Program-made: the position numbers and the translations under genes
Shown: one piece after another, positions 45,563 through 56,729 of the stretch
Layout of the letters: each line of letters opens with the position of its first letter
Numbering within the stretch: the stretch's first letter is position 1
The notes under the pieces: generated by a model
Seen by the model: only the letters and a program-made list of their open reading frames with translations
The model's database searches: none
Told to the model about the DNA's origin: nothing
Source of the DNA: Amoebidium appalachense
Lineage: Eukaryota > Ichthyosporea
Direction of reading: 5' to 3'
Assembly (NCBI GenBank): GCA_963693365.1
Contig: CAVNZM010000013.1
Span: 6,200,001-6,264,000 of the forward strand
DNA length: 64,000 nt

Positions 45563-47347
45563 GTGGGTGGTGGGCCCCGGGGGCGCCCGCCTGCTGCTGG
45601 TGCCGGGGGGCGTTGGTACGGGGAGGAACCCCTCGCACAGCCCCTGCCCGCAGACGTCGATGTGCACACGCTGAGAACTGCCGAACAGCCCGTAGGACGC
45701 CTGGGCCGTGGGAAGGCATACACGCAGGACATCCGCGATGCCATCCTGCTTGCGCACCTGCGGGACGAGAGGCTCACGGACACCGCACAGAGGCTCAAGG
45801 TCAGCACGCAGACCGTGCGGCGGGTAATAGCACGTGCCCTCAAGCACGGCGAGTTCAGCAGCCGGCACGGCACCAACCTCGCAAGGGCCCATGAGAAATC
45901 CACCAAGCTGACGGACACACAGAAGATCGTGCTCTACGAGCTCACGACCAAGGTACCCAACCTGACCAGCGAGAAGCTCATGGCCGCCTACAACGCACTG
46001 CCTGGCCTGCCCGAATCCGAGCGCATGAACGTGTCGGTGTCCACGCTCAACAAGTGGCGCAAGCGGCTTGGGCTGACGTACCGCCGTGGGGAGGGCGACC
46101 CGACAAACACCTTTGTAAGGTCCGTGGCTGCCGCCACCCAGTACTTTGAGGTCGAGCGCTTGCCACACCTGCAGGACAACCGCCAGAATCTGCTTTTCAT
46201 CGACGAGGCCTCCGTGTACCTGGATGAGACCCCTGGCCGCGTGTGGGGGCACCGCGGCTCGCATCACAAAACCCCCAAGCCCAAGCTGCGCGGCATCGGC
46301 ACAAAGCTGCTGATTTCCGTGGGGTTCCCCAAGGCGGACAACGATGGAAACATGCGGGCCGTGGTCAACTACCTGATTCTCAGTCCTCGGCCGTCCGACG
46401 ACCCGCTGTTCAACTACCGGCCTCTCGCCCCCCACGGCCGCGAGCCCCAAGCCGAGCTTTCCAACGAAAGCCTGGTGCCTGACGAGCTTGACGGTCGTGC
46501 GTTCTACGTGTTCTTGGAGTACGTCCTGGGGGCCGACCCACGCACGAACGGCGCAATCCTGTGCATGGACAACGCCCCCGTGCACAACACCAAGGAAAAC
46601 TTGCCGGACATCAGGCAGCTCGCCGTGAGCAAGCATTGGCGCTTCCAGTGGCTCCCCCCCTACAACTCCAAGTACAACGTCGCCGAGTTGGCCATCGGCT
46701 TTGTCAAGCAGCACGTGCGCTCCCACTACCCCAAGACCTACTACCACCTTCGCAAGCTGATCCAGGACGGCTGCTCACTGATCGAGCGGAACCCGGACTA
46801 CATCGTCAACTGGATGAAGAAGTGCGGCTATGGTCTGCCCATCAACATCACCCGCAACGCCAACATCCGCAAGGACCGCATGGGCTTCTTTGCACCAGAA
46901 GGCACCATCTACACTCGCGTTGTCAAGATCACAAACCCCCAGGACAAACCCCTCAAGTGGCCCGATAACCCGAACTGGCCACGGTCCCAGCTGCGCCGCC
47001 TGCGCAACAGCATACTGGAGAACCCCGCGTGCTTTATCAGCCACGCCGGCGCCCTGTGGCGGCTGACCGAAACGGGACGCACGGCCGTCATCGATGCCCT
47101 CAACAGGGGGCACGCCACCACCGACCTGGCGCGTGCGTACACGCGCACCGCCCCCCACCGTGACCACCGGAGATCCCCGATGGCAGCTGTTCAGCACGGA
47201 CCCAAAGGCCTGGCAGCGGAAGGAGCTGGTAGCCACACAGCGTCCTGCCAAGCAGAAGCCTGTGAAGCCCCAGGCCCCAGCCACCCCTGTGCTTCCAGAG
47301 GTCCTCACGTCCAATCCCGCGGCGGTCCTCCAGGCCGCCCGAGATAG
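45563..47347 (+). CDS. DDE transposase, IS630/Tc1-mariner superfamily (DD38E)
   Basis: Cut-and-paste transposase. The N-terminal region has a helix-turn-helix (LTDTAQRLKVSTQTVRRVIA, from about 45775), followed by a second DNA-binding helical segment (MNVSVSTLNKWRKRLGLTYR). The catalytic core shows the first Asp in LLFIDEASVYLD (codon 46202), the second in ILCMDNAPVH (codon 46568) and the Glu in PYNSKYNVAELAIGFVKQHV (codon 46685), with 38 residues between the second Asp and the Glu. The YNSKYNVAE box replaces the usual YSPDLNPIE. All three acidic residues are intact. The frame has no clear ATG; upstream sequence 45410-45610 in another frame probably belongs to it, joined at a G run near 45605. 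At a C run near 47150 the frame slips again, and the continuing protein is the Pro-rich region up to 48236; the frame annotated here ends at 47347 in what is likely shadow sequence. Confidence 0.8.
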   Translation: MGGGPRGRPPAAGAGGRWYGEEPLAQPLPADVDVHTLRTAEQPVGRLGRGKAYTQDIRDAILLAHLRDERLTDTAQRLKVSTQTVRRVIARALKHGEFSSRHGTNLARAHEKSTKLTDTQKIVLYELTTKVPNLTSEKLMAAYNALPGLPESERMNVSVSTLNKWRKRLGLTYRRGEGDPTNTFVRSVAAATQYFEVERLPHLQDNRQNLLFIDEASVYLDETPGRVWGHRGSHHKTPKPKLRGIGTKLLISVGFPKADNDGNMRAVVNYLILSPRPSDDPLFNYRPLAPHGREPQAELSNESLVPDELDGRAFYVFLEYVLGADPRTNGAILCMDNAPVHNTKENLPDIRQLAVSKHWRFQWLPPYNSKYNVAELAIGFVKQHVRSHYPKTYYHLRKLIQDGCSLIERNPDYIVNWMKKCGYGLPINITRNANIRKDRMGFFAPEGTIYTRVVKITNPQDKPLKWPDNPNWPRSQLRRLRNSILENPACFISHAGALWRLTETGRTAVIDALNRGHATTDLARAYTRTAPHRDHRRSPMAAVQHGPKGLAAEGAGSHTASCQAEACEAPGPSHPCASRGPHVQSRGGPPGRPR

Positions 47348-48236
47348 GGCGGATAAAGTGCTGGCGGCCCTCAACGAGAAACTGAAGGCCGAACTGCACG
47401 AGAGCATGAAAGTCCGCGATGATCTGGACCATCTGCGGAGCAAAGCGGGCCGCGTGAGTGCTACGGACAACATAAACCCTATGTTTGCGGCCATATACGA
47501 CAAGCGTGTCAGCACAAGAGCAAAAGAAGCCGCGAAGGAGAAGGAAAAGGAAAAGGTCCCCGACCCGCCCCAATCTGCGCCCGACCCGAACCAGGCCATC
47601 CACCAGCGCGAGTACTTGAACCCTCAGGTCCCTATGGACCTGGATTCTTACAACCCCCTGACCCCCGCGAGTTTGGACTCTTACAACCCCATGACCCCCA
47701 TGAGTTTGGACCCGCCGACGCCTGCACCGCCTCCTCGATCTCCCCGGAAGCGTACGCGGTCTGAAGACCAGGATGAGGTCTCCGGCCCGGGCGGTGGGGC
47801 CAAGCGGTCGCGCACTGAGCAGCCCCCGGAAGGTCAAAGCGTTTTGGGTACAGCCTACAGCCAGATGTGGTCTCCAGGGAGAGCTCATCCCGGACCGAGG
47901 CGTATCCTGCCACGGCCCGCAATCCCGCTGCAGCCACTGTCCTTTGTCCCATCCACGAACACGTTGGGTTTGCCCGGGACTCCCTTCCCGCACATGCCAT
48001 CCCCCGAGCAGCTCCGGTTTAACACACAGGCGCAGGCAATTTCCGCCAGGCCCCCGCTGAGCCATGCCTACCTGATACCGCCCCCGCCCTCGCCGTTCCC
48101 CAACCCGCAGTCGCAGATGTCCACGCCCGTAAGTCGCTCTCATGCATTGCCGGATCTATTGCACTTATTTTCCAATCGAACGGCTGCATTCTCATCACAC
48201 GTTATGGCAAGATCGCTACAAATCATTGGCTACTAA
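47150..48236 (+). CDS. Pro-rich, charged C-terminal region, probably continuous with the transposase
   Basis: An open frame from the C run at about 47150 (an in-frame start-like codon lies at 47094). It has a helical Lys/Glu/Ala segment (VLAALNEKLKAELHESMKVR), a stretch of KE repeats (KEAAKEKEKEK), two near-copies of a short motif (DLDSYNPLTPASLDSYNPMT), then a basic patch PRKRTRS and Pro-rich sequence. From about 48130 the base composition turns AT-rich, so the last 35 codons are probably host sequence and the original C-terminus is lost. No known domain recognised. Confidence 0.4.
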
Positions 48237-48261
48237 CTGTATAGATCGTAGATCTTTCATG

Positions 48262-48377
48262 CCGCCCGCAGGCCTAGGGGCCTGGCCGGCCGCCCGGGGT
48301 GCGACCGTGCGCTCTGTGCAGCTCAGTGGGGCTGCAGCACCCATGCATCTGCAGCACCTGGCCACAGCTGTGGCCAG
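48262..48377. repeat. Right border: GGCC-rich patch and a 20-bp perfect palindrome
   Basis: Contains gcaggcctaggggcctggcc at about 48268, an inverted gctgcag...ctgcagc pair around 48331-48355, and CTGGCCACAGCTGTGGCCAG at 48358-48377, which is its own reverse complement. AT-rich host DNA resumes just after. Confidence 0.75.
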
Positions 48378-48629
48378 TCTCCGGCGTCCAAAAGAGTTGT
48401 ATATGAATGTTTCATAGTGACAGTGCAGGCTCATCTCAAGCCTTCAAAATTAGTGGAAATGTCTGGCCTACTAGTAGAGGCAAACGGGTTACTATCACAG
48501 TCCTGAGTTGCTGTTCAACTCCAATAGTGTTTCAACGTGTTTACACAACTATCCTTTTTGTTTCACTTTATTAGTAATGTAGGTTCTGTCTAGGCATATC
48601 TATTGGCTAACGAGGTAAAATGAGCAGAA

Positions 48630-49960
48630 ATGGACCCAGAGGAAGAGAAAGTTTATTGTGCTCTGCACTATGCACGGCCAAACTGCACTCAATCATGGGC
48701 CGAGCACATTGGTGCCCCGTACGACTACCTGAACGTCATGTTTGCCGTGGTGTCTTTGTGCCTCCTCCCTTATGCAATGTTGATGCTCATCCGCATGGTG
48801 CGCTATGAGGGGTGCAGTCTCAAGCTCAGCGCACAGCGTGTGGTTATTCTGCTGCTTGTGCTCACGAATGCTGTGCTTGTGGCGTCGTGTGGTGACTTGT
48901 GGGGTTTTCAGAAATGTCTACAATAAAGAGCTTCTGATCATCGGAGAAGGTGCCCCCCCCCACTTCCCCCCCTCCCCACCTCCTCCCCCCCCTCCCCCCC
49001 CCCCCCCCCCCCCCCCCCCAGTCCCTCCCTCAAACAAACAAACCCAGCCAGCCAGCCAGCCAACCTCGGCCCTCACCTCCCCGCGCCCCCTTCTCCCACC
49101 CCTCCCCCCGGCCCGCGCAATCCCCTTCCTCACGCCCACGTTTTTCACCCTCTTTCCCTCTTTTCTGGGCCTCCTCATGTAGAAAAACAATTCTTCGCAT
49201 AAATTTATGAGTGTGGACAATCGCTGAGTGAGGCAACGATTGAGGAGGTAATGGCCAGGTGAATTTATCAAAGGTGACCGGACACTAAAGCCCTGTGGTT
49301 TCTTCAAACTTTAGACAGCAGATCCGTTTTAGATGGTTGCTTACACACGGTAATGGCTTGCTTTTGTTATGTTGACTCCTGGATCTCATAAGGGATCATA
49401 AACAGGTGGAGTTAGAGCCAAGAGCCCTGCATGTCCACGCGCCCACATCCCTCCCTTTGCATTTCACATGCAAGTCCATTCGTCTTTCTGACCTGTTTAT
49501 TTTTTTTTTTGCAGGCATTCTGAGTTTTGCCGTGTTCACCTCGCTCTATGTTCTTTCTCTGGAATGTGTAGCCCTTTCTGCCCGTCTCTCCTTACCCAGA
49601 GGGGATGGCCCACCGGCCAGCATACAGCGCATTCACACAACCAGCATCACCCTACTTGTCAGTTTCTGGATCACACAGATTGTACTGCTGGGCGGTGAGA
49701 TTCATGCCATGCAGCCAGGGGGTCATGTTTGGATCTGGAAGCTGCTGCGTGCCCTCTTGAGTCTTGCCAATGTTGTCAGTGTGGCCGTGCTCAATCTCCT
49801 GCTCATTGCAAGGCTGCTGACCATACTTGGCCCGAAGCACACAGCACAGGTGCTTGCCTCCCCCCCCCTCCCCCAACACCTACCCCCCGCCTTGTGTGCT
49901 TTATAATCTGCATGGTGTAGCCTGTCAAGAACGTGTATTCCGTGGTCTGTAACACACTTT

Positions 49961-49994
<34 letters not shown>

Positions 49995-50142
49995 CCCTCC
50001 CCCCGTCCTCTCCCTTACAGGCCTACCCCGGTACTTCTCTTTCCAATTTCCACCGCATCCCCGTACTTTTTTTTGCCGCTTAGCCCCTTTCACCTTTCCA
50101 AAATCTTCGTTCCGGAATACCCCCCTCTCCCTCCCCCCCCCC

Positions 50143-50197
<55 letters not shown>

Positions 50198-51405
50198 CCC
50201 TCACCACCACCACCTCCTCCCCCCTTCCTTCCGTGTCCTTCCCTCATCCCCGCCAAGCCTTCCAACCCGTAGCCGACCTGCCCCGGCAGCCCCATCCACA
50301 CCCAACATTACCAGATAGATCACACACGACAACTCTATATGCTTTCGTTCCCACATGCATGCGCAACAGACTACCAAATACTGACTTTCCAAACACCATA
50401 TTTTCAGAACACGCTGTCTCCAAGAAACACGAGCACGGGGACGCAACAGCAACCCGACGTCATACCAAGCATCTCAGGTTCGAGCTCTGTTTCCTTACTT
50501 GGAAGTGGGGAGGAGGGTCAGGAGGGACTTTCTCTGTTGTGGTGGTGGGGAATGATTCAGTTTACCCACGGGCCAGCACCCATTGAATGGAACCCCCCAC
50601 CCCCACCAACCCCTGTAGGTGCAAGTCAGTCGCAGCAGCGTGCAAAGACAAATGTCGAGAGTAGAGAGGTGAAGGGCCGGCCGGTATGTACTTGTGTTTT
50701 TTGATATGTATATATATAGTGCGTGTGTGTTTCGTGTTTTGTTTTTGTTTTTGTTTTTTTTTTTGGGGGGGGGGGGGGTCTGTGTGTGTTTGATAGATAG
50801 GTTTGTGGTGGGGGGGATCATGGGGGGATGAGGGAGTGATGGGGGGGGGGGGAGAGAGGTGGAAAGGGGAAAGGGAAGGGGAGGAGGGGCAGAAGGGACT
50901 TGGGCCGGAGGGGGGAGGGGTGAGGGAGGGAATGAAAAACAAGGTGGGGTTGAGAAGGAGAGGCAAGCACGCGGGAAGGGGGTTGAGAGGGAGGGGGTTA
51001 GGGATGATAATTCGAAGAGTGGTGAGGAGGAGACAACGGGAGGGGCGGTGAGGGAGGAGGTGGTGGGACGGGGGGAAAGGGGGAGGGGGGGGGGGGGGGG
51101 GCTTCCCCTATGGGTGGATGGGTGTGTGTAATTGAGAGGCTCAACCAGCAACCAAACATGGAGGGAACATGTTGAGCCCAGTCTGCTGCTTTTCACACAC
51201 ACACACACACACCCATAATATCACTCCTCGCTTCCTTCCCCTTTTTGTTTCCCTCGTGCTGTGTCCCCCCCCCCCCCCCTTCCTTCCCCTTCCTTTTTTA
51301 CTCCCTCACATTCCATATTCCGTCTCTCTTCCTCCTCTCTCTTTTCCTCCCCTACGTTTCGTCTTCCATTTAGCTCATTTGCACACACACACATATGCAC
51401 ACACA

Positions 51406-51463
<58 letters not shown>

Positions 51464-52287
51464 CACGTTCTAACACACACCCCTACTTCTTTTTCCCTCC
51501 CTTCCCTTTTTCTTTCTCCCTCGCATTCCCTTTCTAACACCTCTCTAGAGCTCTCTTTCCCCCCCTCTCCCCCCCCCCCCCTCCTCCCCCTCCCCCCCTT
51601 CCCCCACATTCCCTTCTCCACCCCCATATAATTCTTTTTCCAACAATCTCTCTCCCTCCTACACAGAGGGGGGCTAGTTTGGCGTTTGTTGAAACAGCCA
51701 AAGCTGGGCGGTCCGCCGTTCGAGCCATCAAGAACCGCATGCAGATCAAGAGACTGGTGGTGTTGGGGGCGATGGTGGGGTGTGGGTCCCTGCTAGCTGG
51801 GGCATGGCACATGTACAATGTGGTGTGGATTGCATGGAAGAGACGCACGGCAGACAGGCCTGACCAGGTGTGTGTGTGTATGGGGTAGGGGGGGGGGGGG
51901 GGGGGAAGAGGGGTGGGTGTGTATGGGGGGAGGGGGGGGGGGGGGGTGTGCTGGTGGTGGTGGTGGTTTGGGGGAGGGAGGGGGGGTGAGGGGGGGGGAG
52001 AGGGGGGGGGGGGGGGGGGGGGGGGGGGGATGGGTGGATGTGGGGAGAGGGTGGGGGGGGGGGGCAAGGGGAGGGGTTGATGTGTGTGTGCGTGTGTGAT
52101 GTGTGTGCGTGTGCCTGGGAAAATAGGGGTGCTCAGGGAAGGGGGGGGGGGGGGGGGGGGGGGGGGAAGGAGGGGTTTTGAAGGAAAGGCACCTGTTGTC
52201 ACAAAGCATGCAGGTGAATGTGATGCATAAAAGAAGTTTATCGTGGCAGAAGCGGTGAGGGGTGGGTTTTTTTTTTTGTTTTTTGTT

Positions 52288-52318
<31 letters not shown>

Positions 52319-52691
52319 GGGGAGGGGGTCATATTCGTCCTCCTCTCCCCCCACTCCCCCTCCTTCCCCCCTCCCCCCCCCCCCCCCCCCCCCGGCCCCC
52401 TTCCCCCGAATGGGTCGAAACTCGGAAACTGTGGTTGACTTGCTCCCCCCTGAGGATGGGCTCTACTTATGATGCATACTCTTTGTTCGTGCCCTGCCAC
52501 TTCTGCCATCTGCTGTCGATCGTAACTGTGCACTTCGGACTCTAACGGCCCATTTTCTCCAAATGGTGCTCAAAGTCTAACCCCCCACCTTCCACACACA
52601 CCCCTCCCCCCCTCCCCCCCCCCCCCCCCTTCCCCCCCCCTCCCCCCTCCCCCCTCCACCCCTCCACCCCCCATCTCCCCCCCCCCCCCCC

Positions 52692-52723
<32 letters not shown>

Positions 52724-52983
52724 AGGTGCCCACCACATGGTATGGCCTTGCGGCCGAGTACGTCATCCCGCACGTGGCCTACTGTGCAATTGCCATATTA
52801 GGCTATCGGTTCTTCCGCTACCGCGCCTTAAAGCATGGGGTAGTGTCTGCGCGTGACTTCATCATTTTGGAGCAGCTGGGGGAGGGGCAGTTTGGGACGG
52901 TTTATAGGGGCATACTGACGGTGGAGGGGGAGGATGTGGATGTGGCTATCAAGCAGGTGGGTGGGTGGGTGGGTGGTGTGTGT

Positions 52984-53051
<68 letters not shown>

Positions 53052-53444
53052 CGCGGACGAGGGGAGGGGAGGGGGGTTGATAAGTTTGGATGGATGTCCG
53101 GAATGGGAGGGGGGAGGCGGGGGGGCGGACAGGGGCTCTAGGTGGAGAGGGGGGGGGAGGGGGAGGATGAGGGAAGTGGAGGGGATGGTGAATGGGTGTG
53201 TGTTGCTTGAGGGGATGGGGGTGAGGGAGTAGAATTGGGTTGGTGTGTGTATTTGTAGGTTTATTTGTAGGGGGAGGAATAGGGGGGTTGGTGGTGGTTG
53301 AAGGGAGAGGCTGGAGAGGAGGAGATGGGTGGATGAGTGTGTGGATGAGTGTTTGTGGCTGTGTTTTGGGGGGGGAAGGGGGGTTAGTGTGTATCATAGC
53401 ACCAGTAGGTGGTTTTGTGCGATTATTTTTTTTCTTTTTTTTTT

Positions 53445-53503
<59 letters not shown>

Positions 53504-53890
53504 GGGGGGGAGGGGGGGGCTGGTGTGTATCGGTAGCTGGCTTCGTGTACGTGTGTGTGTGTGTGTGGAGGGGGGCGGGGGAGGGGGAGGTTAAGGTAGA
53601 GAACAGGGTGGAGGAGGGTGGGTTGGGGAGGGAAGGGGGAGGCCAAGTAGAGGGGCGGGGGAGCGGGGGCCAATCCGGCATGGGATATGTAGGTGACTGT
53701 GTTGGTGTGGATTTCAGGTCAAAGACACAAATGCCGGTAGTGTGGAAGAGAAGGAGTTACTGAGAGAGGCCCAGCTGATGAGAAAGGTCAGCCACGACAA
53801 CGTGCTGAGGTGGGTCCTTTTGATGTTTTATTATTATTATTATTATTATCATTATTATTATTATCATTATTATTATTATTATTATTGTTG

Positions 53891-53961
<71 letters not shown>

Positions 53962-54334
53962 GGTGGGAGGAGAGGGGGGGGGGGGGGGGGGGGGAATGGT
54001 TGGGAGGGGATGTGGTTTAATGTTCTTGTAAGCATATCGCGTCATTAGGGTCACCCCTGCCCGCCTGCACCTGTGCAAATTTTGTTTGTAAGCCCCCCCC
54101 CCCCCCCCCCCCCCCCCCCTCCCCCTCCCCGTGTCATAGTTCGATAAACACTCACTCACTTACCCGCTCACTCCCACTCACATTCGGGCTTACCACTACA
54201 CTCGCACTCACCCTGACAACTACCCACACACAGACCACACACACACAAATACCCCCCCCTCCCCCCCTCCCCCTCCCCCCTCCCCTCCACCTTCCCCCCC
54301 CCCCCCCTCCCCCCCCGGGACCTCCCTCACTCAG

Positions 54335-54426
<92 letters not shown>

Positions 54427-55327
54427 CTCACCCTCCTCCTCCTCTCCTCCCTCCTATCCCCCACCTCTTGACACGTTCTACACCCCCCCCCCCCCCCCAC
54501 ACACACACACACACACACATGCAGGTGCCTAGGCATGTCCTACGTGGATGGCACCCTCTACGTGTTTATCGAGTACATGGACGGAGGGGACCTACACACC
54601 CACCTACACAGGTGCAGGCAGGCAGGGGTTACACTTGGCCTTGAGGCCCGTCTGTGGTACTCCCTGCAGGCCGCATGGGGGCTAAGGGCCATTGCACGTG
54701 CAGGGATAGTGCACAGAGATGTGGCCGCTAGAAACTGCATCCTGACAAACACACAGCATGCAACGGTCGATTCGGTATGTTGTTCTCACCTCCCCCCCCC
54801 CCCCCCCCCCCCCCCTTTTTTTTTTTCTCTCTTTTTTTTTTTCTCTAGGGGAGGGGAGGGGGGGGGGGGGGGGGGAAGGAAGGCTGAGTTGGGGGGGGGG
54901 GGGGGGGGGGGGGGGGGATGAATCGGAGTGAAGGGGGGCAGGGGAGGTAGAAAGAGAGGAAGAAGGGGGGGGGGGGGGGGGGGGGGGGGCTTGGTGGGCA
55001 GTAGATGTGATAGCCGTGGTGTGGAGCAGTGGAGGGAAAGATGGTACAGGAGGAAAGTTTAGGAGGAGGGGAGGGGGGGAAGGGAGAGGGGGAGGGGGGA
55101 CAGGGAGAGGGGGAGGGGGGGGGGGGGGGGGGGAGGACATGTATTCCCTTGCCGGTTTGTAGCGAGGGATGCATTCTACCGGCTTGTTGGCTTATGTTGG
55201 GGGTGTATGTACATGCCCGTCACCCCGCTATAGTGGCAAAATCTTTGACCATGTGCATGCGTGTGGGGTGAAAATACACGTCATTATCGTCAGAGTGCTG
55301 ATTGACATTTAGTAGCCGTCTTCTCTG

Positions 55328-55361
<34 letters not shown>

Positions 55362-55484
55362 CCCAACCCCCTCCCTCCTTCCCACTTCCTTCACCTTTCC
55401 CCTTGTCGATGGCGCGTGCACGCACACACACACACGCACCCACATACACACACACACATTTAAAAACATGCGCGCACACAATCA

Positions 55485-55558
<74 letters not shown>

Positions 55559-55595
55559 ACACGCACACACACACATACACACATGCACCCCCTCG

Positions 55596-55626
<31 letters not shown>

Positions 55627-56655
55627 ATGCCTCCCCTTCCCCCGCTCCCGCTCCCCCCCCCCCCTCCCACTCCCCCCCCTCCTCCCCCTCCCTCCGCCCC
55701 CTGTCCTCCATACACCCACGTACACGTGCACACACAGAATGGGCACTACATTGGGCTCAGTGACAGCCTCAAAATAGGGGACTTTGGCATGGCCCGGCAC
55801 ACGGACCCAGCATCCAGAGTCTTCTGCCACCAAGGCCCTGGCATGCTGCCCTTCAGATGGGCTGCCCCGGAAACTTGGGCAATGGTACTATAACCCCCTC
55901 CCCCCGCCCCCACCCCCTCGCATCCTTGCCCCCCGATCCTCTCGGACTCTCTCCTCCCTTTTTTCCGCCTGTTTGAGCAGTTAAACATAACTTGTCCACA
56001 CTCCCCCCTCCTCCCCCACCCCCCCGTCTGTCCCTTTCTCTTGCTCTCCCTCCCTCCCTCCCTCTCTGCCTAACCATCCGCATCAGCACCTTTCCTGCAC
56101 ACTGCCCATTTACATGCTCCATTTGCCTTACAGCACAGCACCATAATCGCTCTCCGGTGGACACGAGGTAGCAGCTCTCTCGGTGAAAAATGGGATATGC
56201 CGAGACACATTGGGATGTCATGAGGTATTTATAAGGGGATATAATGCGGCATAATGGGATTTAATGGGATGTCATGAGATGGAAGGGGATGTTATGAGAT
56301 ATATTTAATGGGATCAAATGACATTTAGGGGGAAAATGTGAGATATAGCAAGTTGCAATGGGATATGAGATACAATAGGACACAATGGAATATGATGAGA
56401 TATAATGGGATATGCTGAGATATTTTCGTGCAGATATACAGTGAGGCAAGCGACGTGTATGCCTTTGGCACGCTGCTGTGGGAGATATTTACTGACGGCG
56501 ATCAGCCCTATGCTGGAATGAGTGCCCCAGAGGTGGCTGGGGTGGTCAAGTCAGGTGGGTGTGTGTGTGCCTGCATATGTGTGTGTGCATGGTACTTTCG
56601 GGGTGTGTGTGTGTGTGCGTGCGTGTGTGTGCGTGTGTGCGTGTGCGTGTGCGTG

Positions 56656-56729
<74 letters not shown>

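Larger units (their letters stand above)
43205..48380 (+). mobile_element. GC-rich intronless block: clamp fragment, unknown ORF, DDE transposase (viral or transposon-derived)
   Basis: Composition, gene style and borders differ sharply from the host DNA. The block is CpG- and GC-rich, lacks CA/GT microsatellites and introns, and carries its ORFs head to tail on the plus strand. Order: GGCC-rich palindromic DNA with a poly-C run (43205-43460); a PCNA-like fragment (43463-43814); an ORF starting 20 bases later (43834); a DDE transposase (about 45563-47150); and a Pro-rich region ending near 48130, where AT-rich sequence resumes. A second GGCC-rich palindromic patch lies at 48260-48380. Both patches share CTAGGCCTG in opposite orientation, possibly terminal inverted repeats. 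PCNA is common in nucleocytoviruses and not in IS630/Tc1 elements, so a piece of an endogenised large DNA virus carrying or hit by a transposon is the leading reading. Exact ends and target duplication could not be defined. Confidence 0.6.

Noticed and set aside
45461-46747. 428-codon open frame on the minus strand across the transposase
   Set aside because: It is a shadow of the GC-rich plus-strand coding frame; the plus strand holds the DDE motifs. The same applies to minus-strand frames at 43328-44080, 46775-47599 and 47100-48143.
48216-48434. 72-codon minus-strand frame over the right border patch
   Set aside because: It arises from palindromic GC-rich sequence and has no resemblance to a known protein.
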